A stretch of 40,114 nt of DNA, taken from NCBI GenBank assembly GCA_016931895.1, contig JAFGDY010000235.1, forward strand, positions 1 to 40,114. Direction: 5' to 3'. This document shows, one piece after another, positions 18,540 to 26,474 of this stretch. The stretch is from Anaerolineae bacterium. GTDB taxonomy: Bacteria; Chloroflexota; Anaerolineae; 4572-78; J111. How positions within the stretch are numbered: the stretch's first letter is position 1; each line of letters starts with the position of its first letter. The notes beneath the pieces were generated by a model. The model was not told where the DNA came from. It made no database searches and was given only the letters and a program-made list of their open reading frames with translations. The position numbers were made by a program, and so were the translations under genes.

Positions 18540-20560
18540 CGGTCTGTCATTACATGGTCAATACTTACTCTTCGCCAACCTGACTCGTCAGGCCACTGAG
18601 GATTGTGCCACTCCTCTGGCGGATAAAAAAACTCAATCTGGTTGTCCTTTGTGAATTTGAACCAATACCGGCGTTCAAAAATATGTAGCGTTACGCGGTC
18701 TGGACTGTCGCTAAAGGCAACGGCTATGGCCAGAAATTGATCGGGCGACAAGGCGGTAATCGAAGAAAGCTTTGCTTGAAATGCGCCTTGAAACAGAATA
18801 TTCCGGGGGGTAATGGTCCACTCCACATTATAGGTACGGCCTTGCCAAGACGCATCATCCAAAAGATAAGTTTCAGCTTGACCGTTGTTCCAAATGTAGA
18901 CATATACATAGGGATGCTCCGTCGGGTTAACCAAGTGTAAGGGCTGGTTCAAGCTAATCTTACTATAAGTCAGCACACCATCAGTAATCCATTTTGTTGA
19001 TGTTTTCCACTTAACAACTTGGTGGCTATCAAGCATATCTCCGTGATCATGTCCTCCTACTAGAACGGACGAGATTGGAAGGAAACTTGAACGATGTTTA
19101 TAAAAAATAAAATTAATTTTAAGAAGCGTTGCCCTTATATCCCAACCAATAGGGCGCCGGTTTGTGTAGGTTTTTAACCATTCCCTGTCGCTAAATTCAT
19201 TAAGTAAGCAGCAACCATAGTAAAAAGCCAATGTGCCAATTTCTCCTCGGGCCTGAATAGTTTGGCCGGAATCATGTTCTTTTAACCACAAAGCTACTTT
19301 TTTGTACTGCTCATGTGTGGCCCAATTGGTATGGATAGGCATTTCTTTGAGATAAAAACCATTTCTGCCAAGAAGATAGAGCATGCCTGATGCGGCGATA
19401 AGAATATATAGCAGCACCAAAGCCCACAATAATCTCTTTTTCCATGTTTGAGCACCATAACGATAACTATCTGCCAAAGCTAAATCGCCAAGAAGAATAA
19501 TTCCTATCACTTCGGGAACGTAATACCAGTGGTATGGAGGGACCCGTAGCAAAGAATAACTGATAAAATGCGCCAAACCACTCAGCCCAATGATTGCCAT
19601 AATCATTCTTGAATCTATTTCCCTAGAAATTTCTTTAGGAGAGAAATTGGGAGGATGCACCCTTTGGCCGCCCCCGGCCACCCGCCCTGCGAAGCTAAAA
19701 AATTTTGGACTATTATTAAAAGCCAGTATAGCCAAAGGTAGACAAAAAAATGATAAGGTGGTTTCCAATGGATACGCTTTGCAATAAAGTAATAACCCAT
19801 TGGAAAAGGTCCATGTCCCCCATGACATTTGCGAGGTCTTTATAAAAAGCGTATCAGGAACCAACGAACCCAGATGTATCCACGAAAAAATGTACCACGG
19901 CGCAAGACATCCAAGGTAAAATAATGCAAGCTTGAACCGCGATTTCATTGTTGGAACAAAGGCCAGAAATATAGTAAAAAATAAAATTCCTTCTGGCCTG
20001 GTTAGCGTCAGTAAGCCGGTTGCTACGGCCAATAAAGACCACTTGCCCTCCAGATAGAAATAGACTGAACCGATAAAGAGCGTGGTAAATAATATCCCCT
20101 CGAGACCAATAGTTGATAATAATAATGGATTGAAGACAAGAGACGCAAAGGAAACAAAGCCAAAAATCTCTGTATTCAGGCTTTTGACTGATATTTTGCG
20201 CAACAAAATAAAAATAAGCAAAAAATTAATTAACGTCAACCACTTTACAGCATCTATTATTGAGCCTGTAACAAAAGCAGTTAAAGCTAACAGAATAACA
20301 TTGAGAGGGGAGGTGGCTGAATTGCTGACATGATTTGGAAAAAATCCCCATGTTCCGCTTTCCAAAAGAGTTTTGGCGTACCGCATTGTTATAAACGCAT
20401 CATCAATGATCGCATTTTCAAAAAATAAAAGATAAAAGTAAGTGATAACCGCTATCAGTAAGATTATAAGAAATGTTATGGGTGTCCCGCAGGCAATTAC
20501 CCGTAGCAGGTTAGCTTTTGTTTTTGAGATGAATCCATCTCTCATTGGCAATCGCCCCAT
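18536..20560 (-). CDS. Polytopic GT-C type glycosyltransferase, different membrane part, same tail domain (D)
   Basis: 674 residues. The membrane part differs from its three tail-bearing neighbours. Its first loop IIDDAFITMRYAKTLLESG resembles the DDAFI-RYA motif of AftB-like and related GT-C enzymes. The gene is also more AT-rich than those downstream. The last 139 residues (18539-18955) are nevertheless the same tail: NNGQAETYLLDDASWQG, VEWTITPRNILFQG, FERRYWFKFT and PPEEWHNPQWP. This implies module swapping. A GC-rich patch at 19650-19695 encodes a Gly/Arg/Pro-rich stretch (FAGRVAGGGQRVHPP) unlike the rest. The start ATG shares its A with the SGNH stop (TGATG); a TTG 3 bp earlier is the alternative. 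Confidence 0.82.
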   Translation of the reverse strand: MGRLPMRDGFISKTKANLLRVIACGTPITFLIILLIAVITYFYLLFFENAIIDDAFITMRYAKTLLESGTWGFFPNHVSNSATSPLNVILLALTAFVTGSIIDAVKWLTLINFLLIFILLRKISVKSLNTEIFGFVSFASLVFNPLLLSTIGLEGILFTTLFIGSVYFYLEGKWSLLAVATGLLTLTRPEGILFFTIFLAFVPTMKSRFKLALFYLGCLAPWYIFSWIHLGSLVPDTLFIKTSQMSWGTWTFSNGLLLYCKAYPLETTLSFFCLPLAILAFNNSPKFFSFAGRVAGGGQRVHPPNFSPKEISREIDSRMIMAIIGLSGLAHFISYSLLRVPPYHWYYVPEVIGIILLGDLALADSYRYGAQTWKKRLLWALVLLYILIAASGMLYLLGRNGFYLKEMPIHTNWATHEQYKKVALWLKEHDSGQTIQARGEIGTLAFYYGCCLLNEFSDREWLKTYTNRRPIGWDIRATLLKINFIFYKHRSSFLPISSVLVGGHDHGDMLDSHQVVKWKTSTKWITDGVLTYSKISLNQPLHLVNPTEHPYVYVYIWNNGQAETYLLDDASWQGRTYNVEWTITPRNILFQGAFQAKLSSITALSPDQFLAIAVAFSDSPDRVTLHIFERRYWFKFTKDNQIEFFYPPEEWHNPQWPDESGWRRVSIDHVMTDR

Positions 20561-21636
20561 CAATCATAATCTGTTTGGATATTTTCACTGGCTGAATGGT
20601 TTGATAACAAATCATTCTCCAAGATAAATTCAGCAATAGCATCGGCCGCAATTTGATGTCCTCGCTCATTGGGATGTTGGTCGCTGGGGTGAACCCACAG
20701 AGCCGTATATGCCTCACCCTGAAATGCTTCAAATAGATCCAGAAACGTTATGTTATTGCTGGCGCAGTATTGAGATAGCATAAGATGGAGCGGGCGAAAG
20801 GGGTATTGCTCATTGAGTTCATACATAAAGGGAAAGACAACAACAGCATACTTTGCCCCAATTGCTTCAGCCTGTCGCCGCCCTTTTAATAAATAGTTCA
20901 AACTATTGGCCCATTTGTATTGTTCCTGCATGGCGCTGTCGAGCAACTCATCAATGTATTTTTGGCCGTAAAGCTGGCGTTTAAGGGTGGCGTAAAAGTA
21001 GCTGCCCAGGTAAGAATATTTCAGACTCCTATTTTCATACTCATTTCTAAAGTTGTCCCATAAATCAAGACCACCGGCGTAGTCGGCATCGTTAAGCACA
21101 TAAACCAGAATAACCAGGTCCGGTTCAAAGTGTATCCCCGCTTGCTCAAAGTAATTGATTTCGTCGCTGGTGCCCCAGATACTGGTCCCAAAATTCAACA
21201 CCTCTACCGGCCAAGCCAAATGTTGATTTAAGATTTTCTCCAGGCGGTAACTAAAAGTGTGCTCAAACTTAACCCCTTCTCCAAAAGTAAATGAATCGCC
21301 CAGAATAATTATCCGTCTGGTATTGGGCGCTTTGTTTTTTTCATAATCCGGCCCTCTAAAACCGTGTTTGTTGATATGGTAAATCAAGCCGTTATTCTGA
21401 TCAAAATAGCCTTGGGGGTTACTGTCATATTTCAACTCGAACTGACTATTGGGTTTAAACTGAATACTTACCCCGGGCAAGCTTTTGGTTTCAGGCAGCA
21501 AAGCATGTTCCCAATCGCGAGTCCTTGGCTGGTGGTAGCCCCGCATATCAAACGCTCGAAATACTATCTCAAGCAAGGATAGCGTTAGACAAATGGATAA
21601 AATAGCCAATAGTAGATTAAGCATAAAATTCTTCAT
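20560..21636 (-). CDS. SGNH/GDSL-family hydrolase, membrane-anchored
   Basis: 358 residues from the ATG at 21636. An N-terminal hydrophobic signal anchor (~5-27, KNFMLNLLLAILSICLTL) is followed by an SGNH fold. Block I is IIILGDSFTFGEGV (GDS ~113-115). A mid-chain segment, LNFGTSIWGTSDE, probably supplies the oxyanion residues. The catalytic Asp/His are in SDQHPNERGH near the C-terminus. Such enzymes add or remove O-acetyl groups on glycans; given the operon, a role in decorating the surface glycan outside the membrane is likely. A TTG start at 21678 is possible but would put a hydrophilic extension before the anchor. First gene of the eight-gene operon. Confidence 0.85.
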   Translation of the reverse strand: MKNFMLNLLLAILSICLTLSLLEIVFRAFDMRGYHQPRTRDWEHALLPETKSLPGVSIQFKPNSQFELKYDSNPQGYFDQNNGLIYHINKHGFRGPDYEKNKAPNTRRIIILGDSFTFGEGVKFEHTFSYRLEKILNQHLAWPVEVLNFGTSIWGTSDEINYFEQAGIHFEPDLVILVYVLNDADYAGGLDLWDNFRNEYENRSLKYSYLGSYFYATLKRQLYGQKYIDELLDSAMQEQYKWANSLNYLLKGRRQAEAIGAKYAVVVFPFMYELNEQYPFRPLHLMLSQYCASNNITFLDLFEAFQGEAYTALWVHPSDQHPNERGHQIAADAIAEFILENDLLSNHSASENIQTDYD

Positions 21637-22040
21637 TATGACTGATCCATTATTACCCGGGGAGTCGCCCTGACTCAAAGAGGTTCCCCCTGGTAATCAG
21701 CCTGAGTTTGTTGTAATAAAAGGCCAAATTTTTCCATTGGGGGTATCATGAGGGGTGATTTACCCGGTAAACAAATACCTGAATTTTCTATTCATAGGTC
21801 TGCTAATGATTAATTCCCAGAGATTCGCCCCTAACTTCCCTGGCTAAGAGTCAGTCATTCTGCTCGCCGGGAGACAATACCTGTCAAAGATCCCTGGCTT
21901 GAAAATTGGGCCTGAGACAAGGTTTAGATTGCACCTCTGCTCTATCCAGATAGGTAGAAAATAAAAAGCCTTACCTCATAATGCCGGTAAGGCTTTTTTA
22001 TAACGAAATTATATCTTATACAGCATCAGAATTTCTATAA
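21637..22040. other. Intergenic region between the GT-C operon and tRNA-Thr
   Basis: No gene seen. It should hold the promoter of the minus-strand operon. A TTGACA (minus strand, 21887-21882) is present, but no good -10 lies 16-18 bp from it, so I do not call it. A strong hairpin at 21962-21999 is listed separately. Confidence 0.5.
21962..21999 (-). terminator. Intrinsic terminator downstream of tRNA-Thr (potentially bidirectional)
   Basis: The 12-bp perfect stem AAAAGCCTTACC / GGTAAGGCTTTT has a loop of about 10 bases. It is flanked by A-runs on one side and T-runs on the other, so it can end transcription in both directions. It lies about 40 bp past the tRNA 3' end. Confidence 0.8.
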
Positions 22041-22112
22041 GCCCTCGGACGGATTTGAACCGACGACCGACCGCTTACAAGGCGGTTGCTCTACCTACTG
22101 AGCTACGAGGGC
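22041..22112 (-). tRNA. tRNA-Thr (anticodon TGT)
   Basis: 72 nt on the minus strand. The acceptor stem GCCCTCG pairs with CGAGGGC. The D arm contains AGCTCAGTAGGTAGAGC; the anticodon stem ACCGC/GCGGT holds loop CTTGTAA, giving anticodon TGT, which reads ACA (Thr). The T arm has GGTTCAAATCC. CCA is not encoded. A good promoter lies upstream and a terminator downstream, so it is probably transcribed alone. Confidence 0.95.
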
Positions 22113-22146
22113 AAAAAAACATTGATTTAAACCATGCATGAAAGTA

Positions 22147-22175
22147 AATCTAGCAAACTTTGGAAAATTCGTCAA
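22147..22175 (-). promoter_or_regulatory. Sigma70-type promoter of tRNA-Thr
   Basis: On the minus strand TTGACG (22175-22170) and TAGATT (22152-22147) are separated by exactly 17 bases. The -10 box is about 35 bp before the tRNA 5' end, leaving room for a short leader. Confidence 0.7.
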
Positions 22176-22210
22176 GTTTGGAAGTGTGGGTAAAGGGTAA
22201 TTACGGCGTT

Positions 22211-23503
22211 TCAGTCGCAATCAACGTGATCAGGGCATCGCCGCACGGCCAGCAGGGTAATATCGTCAAATTGTTTGGCGGTGTCAATGAAGCCAAATAG
22301 ATCAGACTCGATCTGGTCTAACAAAACACTGGCAGGGACATTGGCCCACTGTTGGGCCAACGCTTGCAAACGGGCTTCGCTGAATTGATTGCCGGCCGGA
22401 TTCCGCGCTTCGGGAACGCCGTCGGTAAAAGTGACCAGCACATCGCCGGGATCAAGCCTGACCCGCTCGATGTCAAAGTCGGCATCAGGGATGATGCCCA
22501 CCACCGGCCCGGTAGACTCAAGTTGGGCTTTTATTTGCCCGGCCCGGTTGACAATAAGGGGCGGATTATGCCCGGCGTTGATATAGGCCAGGGAACCATT
22601 TTTAGGGTTGAGCACGCCAAAAAAGAGCGTGGCAAACATGCTCAAATCGGCATGCGTATTGGCAATGTAGTTATTGGTGTCTTCCACAATCAGCAAAACG
22701 CTGGCCCCGGCTGTTTGCAGGGTCCGCCGTTGTTTGGCGGGCCTATTTGCCGTAAAAAGATCGTCGTCCGCCAGGGTGAACAACCGTCCCAGGGAACGGC
22801 GTTGCCCGGCAAAGGCCCGCAGCAAACTGCGCACAAGCGCGGTAAAAAGGGCCGCCCCCACCCCTTTGCCGCATACGTCGGCCATCACAAAACCAATCCG
22901 GTCGTGCGTTACCGCAAAGGCATCATAAAAATCTCCCCCTACGGCCCGGGCCGGCTGAAACCGGGCGGCTATTTGCCACCCATCCGGTTGGGGTAGCTCG
23001 GTGGGCAGAAAATTGGCCTGGATGCGCCGGGCAATTTGCATCTCCCGCTCCACACTGACCAGGTTGGCCATTTTCTCCAGCCGATCCTGTCCGGCCTCAC
23101 GCATGCGGCCGCTGAGCATCTTGAGAAATTGGTAGCCAATGACGCCGGTATGCGAAACCAAATCTTTAAAGTCTTCGGCCGTAATCTCCAGGGTATAAGT
23201 ATTTTTGATGGCTTTGACACTGGCTGAACGAGCCTGCTTTTCCAGAATGGCCATTTCGCCAATCAGTTCCCCCGGGCCGCTGATGCCCAACATTGTTTCA
23301 TCGGCCGTGCCTTCACTTTTGACCACCATTACTTCGCCGGATTTTATCACGTAAGCTCTATCGCCAAGGTCATTCTCGTGAAAAAGAAACTTATTGGCCG
23401 GATAAAACTTTTCCTGGGCAATCTGGTTGAGTTTGCTCAACGCATCGCTGGGTAGGGAGGAAAACAGGGGAATCTGTCGCAAAACTTCTGTGTTATCCCT
23501 CAT
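22211..23503 (-). CDS. cNMP-binding domain / SpoIIE-type (RsbU-like) serine phosphatase
   Basis: 430 residues. The N-terminal cyclic-nucleotide-binding beta-barrel (~8-125) has the phosphate-cassette-like GELIGEMAILEKQARSASV (~78-96). A short helical linker (~130-160) leads to a PP2C-type SpoIIE domain (~165-425). Metal-binding acids are in GGDFYD (D191, D194), DVCGKG (D209), TDGVPE (D361) and FDDIT (D413-D414). Such phosphatases dephosphorylate STAS anti-sigma-factor antagonists; a STAS protein and an RsbW-like kinase are encoded 2-3 kb away, so this is the likely input arm of that switch. The ligand of the sensor domain is unknown. AAAGGA lies 7 bp before the ATG. Divergent from the regulatory/Pel operon. 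Confidence 0.92.
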   Translation of the reverse strand: MRDNTEVLRQIPLFSSLPSDALSKLNQIAQEKFYPANKFLFHENDLGDRAYVIKSGEVMVVKSEGTADETMLGISGPGELIGEMAILEKQARSASVKAIKNTYTLEITAEDFKDLVSHTGVIGYQFLKMLSGRMREAGQDRLEKMANLVSVEREMQIARRIQANFLPTELPQPDGWQIAARFQPARAVGGDFYDAFAVTHDRIGFVMADVCGKGVGAALFTALVRSLLRAFAGQRRSLGRLFTLADDDLFTANRPAKQRRTLQTAGASVLLIVEDTNNYIANTHADLSMFATLFFGVLNPKNGSLAYINAGHNPPLIVNRAGQIKAQLESTGPVVGIIPDADFDIERVRLDPGDVLVTFTDGVPEARNPAGNQFSEARLQALAQQWANVPASVLLDQIESDLFGFIDTAKQFDDITLLAVRRCPDHVDCD

Positions 23504-23949
23504 AGATGGTCCTTTCTGGGGGTTTTAGACAACTTTGGAAACAGTGGTTCCAGAACTTGTGATCGGTTGGTATCAAAACTGCTTAATTTTAAGATACCTC
23601 ATTACAACATAATCAACAAATGTGGTAAAATTGAGTGATAATAATTCAACTTACTTTTATCCTGCGCGATTGCGTCCGTATTGTAATTTTACTCCTGCAT
23701 ACATTATTTTATCAAATCTTAAAAGAATATAATAGCCTTAAATCTGGTAAATTATTACCAATCAAACAGCCAAAGAGCCTTTAAACTTCATCTTGAGGTG
23801 AAGGGAATTGTTTATTCCCTGGCAATCAGTCAACAGGTACTATACTTGTCGGGTATATTTATGGTATACTGCATAGGCATACCTTTGGTTTAAAATAAGT
23901 TTATTGACCTCTTAGAAATTAGTTTATCTTAAGAACTTTGGGAGAAGCT
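23504..23949. other. Divergent intergenic region of the partner-switching/Pel locus
   Basis: 446 bp, AT-rich, without a gene. It should carry promoters for the phosphatase and for the HD-GYP/Pel-like operon. An imperfect inverted repeat GGTATAC-N7-GCATACC lies at 23864-23884 and could be an operator. TTGACC at 23904-23909 has only a poor -10 at usual spacing. No confident promoter call is made. Confidence 0.4.
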
Positions 23950-25524
23950 ATGTTTGGACGAGGCAGCGACGATACGAAACTTTGGCAACAAACCTTGCAG
24001 GCCCTGGTGCCTGAAACAGATTATCCTGAACGGATGAACGCATTGCTGGCCATGGTGGGCGAGTTGGCCGACGTGCCGGCCTGTTACCTTTATTTGCTGG
24101 ATGAAAATCAGCGAGAGTTTTACCTGGAACATAGCTGGCGCAAAGACGACCACGCCGAGGCCATGTTGATGGCCAGTGAAGATATAGAGCAAGGCGCCGG
24201 GGGAATGATGCAAACGCCGCCCCTGAATGTGCAGCGGAATCGGGAGCTTGAAGCCGACCAATTACTGCCCACCCCGGTTGGCCCCCTCTATTCTGTGCCC
24301 CTGTTTTTGGAAACCGAAGCCGGCCCTGCGCCTATCCTGGTGGGGCTGCTGCAAATAGGCCCGTATGTGGACCGCGCCGTTTCCCGCAAAACCAGACAGG
24401 AATTGGCCGAGATGCGTTTCCCCCTGGCCTTGACCGTGCAACAAGCCCATCAACAAGAAGACCTGCGGCAAAAGTTGGCCGTTCTCACGGCCAGTTCAGA
24501 AGTGGGCCGCAAACTCCTGGGGTCAGCCCTGGATTTGGAGCGTTTTGTCAAACTTCTGCTGGACCTGGCCCTGAACGCCACCAAAACCGAGGCGGGCTTT
24601 GTGGCCATTGTTGATGCGGCCAGCGGGTATCTTACCATTCGCGCCCAGGCCAACCTGCCCCCAGCTTTTGTGGAACAACTCGATCTCTCGCCGGACACCG
24701 GCCTGTTTGATTGGTCGCTGGGAGCCGAGGGCGGGGGATTGCTGCTGCGAGATTTTGAATTCATTCAGCGGCAGGGCGCGCGCTCAATATTGGCCGTGCC
24801 GTTGTTTGACAACGACGAGCCGCTGGGTGTTTTTGCCCTGCTCTACTTCAAAGAAAGAGCCAAACTGCTGGCCGATGAAAATGTTTTAACCTTGCTTGGC
24901 GGTTTTGCCCAACAGATCAAGCTGGTCATTCACAACGCCCGGCTCTTTGAGTCGTTTACGGCCCAATACCTGGAAACGGTCAAAGGCCTGGCCCAATCGC
25001 TGGATGCCCGCTCTCCTTACACCCAGGACCATCATGCCAAAGTTACCGCCGTTTGTATGGCCATGGCCCGGGCCATGGACCTGCCCCCCGATGAATTAGA
25101 GGCCATTCACACGGCCTGCCAGGTGCACGATGTGGGCATGGCCGGTATTGTGGAAGTGGAAGGCGGTTTCCAGGCCGACTTTGAGCATCCCACCATTGGG
25201 GCCAGCCTGATCGAGGCCCTGCCTCTTCATCCCATGGTGCGGGGAACAGTGGCCACCCACCACGAATGGTACGATGGCTGGGGCTTTCCCCAGGGCTTAA
25301 AGGGCGAGGAGATTCCCATAGGGGGGCGGATTTTGGCGATGGCCGAATTTATTGTGGAAATGACCACGGGCAATCCATTCCGCGAGCCATGGGCTGCGGA
25401 TAAGCTGATTGAGGAATTAGAGCAACGCCATGGCACCCAGTTTGACCCGCAGGTAACGGATATCGCCCTGGATTTGATTCGGCAGCAAAAGTTACATTTG
25501 ATTCAGGAACAAATTAAATCATAA
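23950..25524 (+). CDS. GAF-GAF-HD-GYP-like protein, putative cyclic-di-GMP phosphodiesterase
   Basis: 524 residues from the ATG at 23950 (GGGAG 5 bp upstream). Residues ~15-165 look like a divergent GAF sensor (MVGELADVPACYLYLLDENQ). Residues ~185-335 form a second GAF domain (FVAIVDAASGYLTIRAQANL; ILAVPLFDNDEPLGVFALLY). Residues ~338-515 form an HD-GYP-type domain: DHHAKV (H361-H362), the HD dyad H393-D394, H413, H437-H438, and DGWGFPQGLKGEEIPIGGRIL. The GYP signature reads GFP here, but metal-binding histidines and HD are kept, so phosphodiesterase activity on c-di-GMP is plausible. No signal peptide or membrane helix. First gene of the operon that includes the Pel-like genes. Confidence 0.87.
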   Translation: MFGRGSDDTKLWQQTLQALVPETDYPERMNALLAMVGELADVPACYLYLLDENQREFYLEHSWRKDDHAEAMLMASEDIEQGAGGMMQTPPLNVQRNRELEADQLLPTPVGPLYSVPLFLETEAGPAPILVGLLQIGPYVDRAVSRKTRQELAEMRFPLALTVQQAHQQEDLRQKLAVLTASSEVGRKLLGSALDLERFVKLLLDLALNATKTEAGFVAIVDAASGYLTIRAQANLPPAFVEQLDLSPDTGLFDWSLGAEGGGLLLRDFEFIQRQGARSILAVPLFDNDEPLGVFALLYFKERAKLLADENVLTLLGGFAQQIKLVIHNARLFESFTAQYLETVKGLAQSLDARSPYTQDHHAKVTAVCMAMARAMDLPPDELEAIHTACQVHDVGMAGIVEVEGGFQADFEHPTIGASLIEALPLHPMVRGTVATHHEWYDGWGFPQGLKGEEIPIGGRILAMAEFIVEMTTGNPFREPWAADKLIEELEQRHGTQFDPQVTDIALDLIRQQKLHLIQEQIKS

Positions 25525-25540
25525 AGGGGTAAACGTTAAA

Positions 25541-25882
25541 ATGGAATACAAGGTACGCAACGAGTCAGGCATAGCTATACTCGATTTGAGCGGTGAAATT
25601 GATGTGAGTACCGCCACCCAGTTACGCGACACTCTCATTGACCTGATTGAAAATAATGAGGGCCGGCTGCTGGTGAATATGAGCGACGTGGCCTATATTG
25701 ATAGCTCCGGTTTGAGTGTATTGGTGGCCGCCCATAAAAAAGCCCAGGGCGCTAACGGCATGCTGGGCCTCAGCGGCCCACAGAAACCGGTGCAGCAGGT
25801 GTTTGAACTGACCCGCATGAACAAATTGTTCAATATTTTCCCAACCGTTGAAGAAGGAATCGCTGCCGTAAGCCAGGCCTAA
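25541..25882 (+). CDS. STAS-domain anti-sigma-factor antagonist (RsbV/SpoIIAA-like)
   Basis: 113 residues, the normal length for a single STAS domain. LDLSGEIDVSTATQLRDTL marks the N-terminal part and VNMSDVAYIDSSGLSVLV the phosphorylation loop, with the DSSG serines at 55-56. In RsbV/SpoIIAA one of these is phosphorylated by the cognate kinase and dephosphorylated by a SpoIIE-type phosphatase. Both partner types are encoded here: the kinase-like gene just downstream and the phosphatase at 22211-23503. AAAGGGG precedes the ATG and the gap from the HD-GYP gene is 16 bp, so co-transcription is likely. Confidence 0.93.
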   Translation: MEYKVRNESGIAILDLSGEIDVSTATQLRDTLIDLIENNEGRLLVNMSDVAYIDSSGLSVLVAAHKKAQGANGMLGLSGPQKPVQQVFELTRMNKLFNIFPTVEEGIAAVSQA

Positions 25883-25940
25883 ATTTTCGTCCAAAATCCT
25901 TCCTAAGCGGTCAACTGCGTAAGCCCTACAGAAATTTAGC

Positions 25941-25968
25941 AGCCGGATATTTTTTTACGCATCCGGCT
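25941..25968 (+). promoter_or_regulatory. Hairpin between STAS and RsbW-like genes
   Basis: Perfect 8-bp stem AGCCGGAT / ATCCGGCT with a T-rich 12-base loop, in the 175-bp gap between two otherwise tightly packed genes. It lacks a T-run after the stem, so an mRNA processing or attenuation site is as likely as a terminator. Confidence 0.35.
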
Positions 25969-26057
25969 TAAACCTGGTCTCATTTATCTGAAATTTGCCG
26001 TGTGGTAAAGATGTCCAGGTCATACCCAGGCTAAACGCAACCTGAAGAGAGGTGACG

Positions 26058-26474
26058 ATGGGGGAGTCAACGCAAAAATTGGTGATTGACAGCCGTCTGG
26101 AGGCTACCACCGAGGCCCGGCGCTGGATAGCCCAACAAGCCAGGGCTGCCGGTTTCGGCCCGGAAGTTATTTTTGCCGTTGAACTGGCGGCGGGCGAAGC
26201 CCTGGCCAACGTGGTGGAACACGCCTACGGCCAGCGGCCCGGCCACCAAATTCACCTCTCCCTGACCACCGACGAAAAGAAGCTCACCTTAACCATTCGC
26301 GATTTTGGCCGGAAGTTTGATGGGGCCGCTTTTACGCCTCACGATCCGGCAGCGGCGATTGAGAACGGGCGGGGGGTGTTTTTGATCTATGAGTTGATGG
26401 ACGAGGTTGTTTACGATACCTCGCTGCCAACAGGCACTCAGTTGAAGCTGGTCAAATACCGGGGAGGCCAATAG
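26058..26474 (+). CDS. RsbW/SpoIIAB-like anti-sigma factor serine kinase (HATPase)
   Basis: 138 residues. The GHKL ATPase fold shows an N-box ELAAGEALANVVEHAYG, a G1-type box RDFGRKFD and a G2-type segment GRGVFLIYELMDEV. Length and motifs match RsbW/BtrW-type kinases, which bind and phosphorylate STAS antagonists and otherwise sequester a sigma factor or another target. The ATG at 26058 is preferred to GTG 26052 because GAGG lies 5 bp before it. The stop overlaps the GTG start of the next gene (TAGTG), coupling it to the PelF-like glycosyltransferase. No sigma factor gene is in the window. Confidence 0.9.
   Translation: MGESTQKLVIDSRLEATTEARRWIAQQARAAGFGPEVIFAVELAAGEALANVVEHAYGQRPGHQIHLSLTTDEKKLTLTIRDFGRKFDGAAFTPHDPAAAIENGRGVFLIYELMDEVVYDTSLPTGTQLKLVKYRGGQ

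Noticed and set aside
23851-23856. GGGTAT resembling the -10 box of SigB-type promoters
   Set aside because: No GTTT-like -35 box lies at a suitable distance, so a stress-sigma promoter is not supported.
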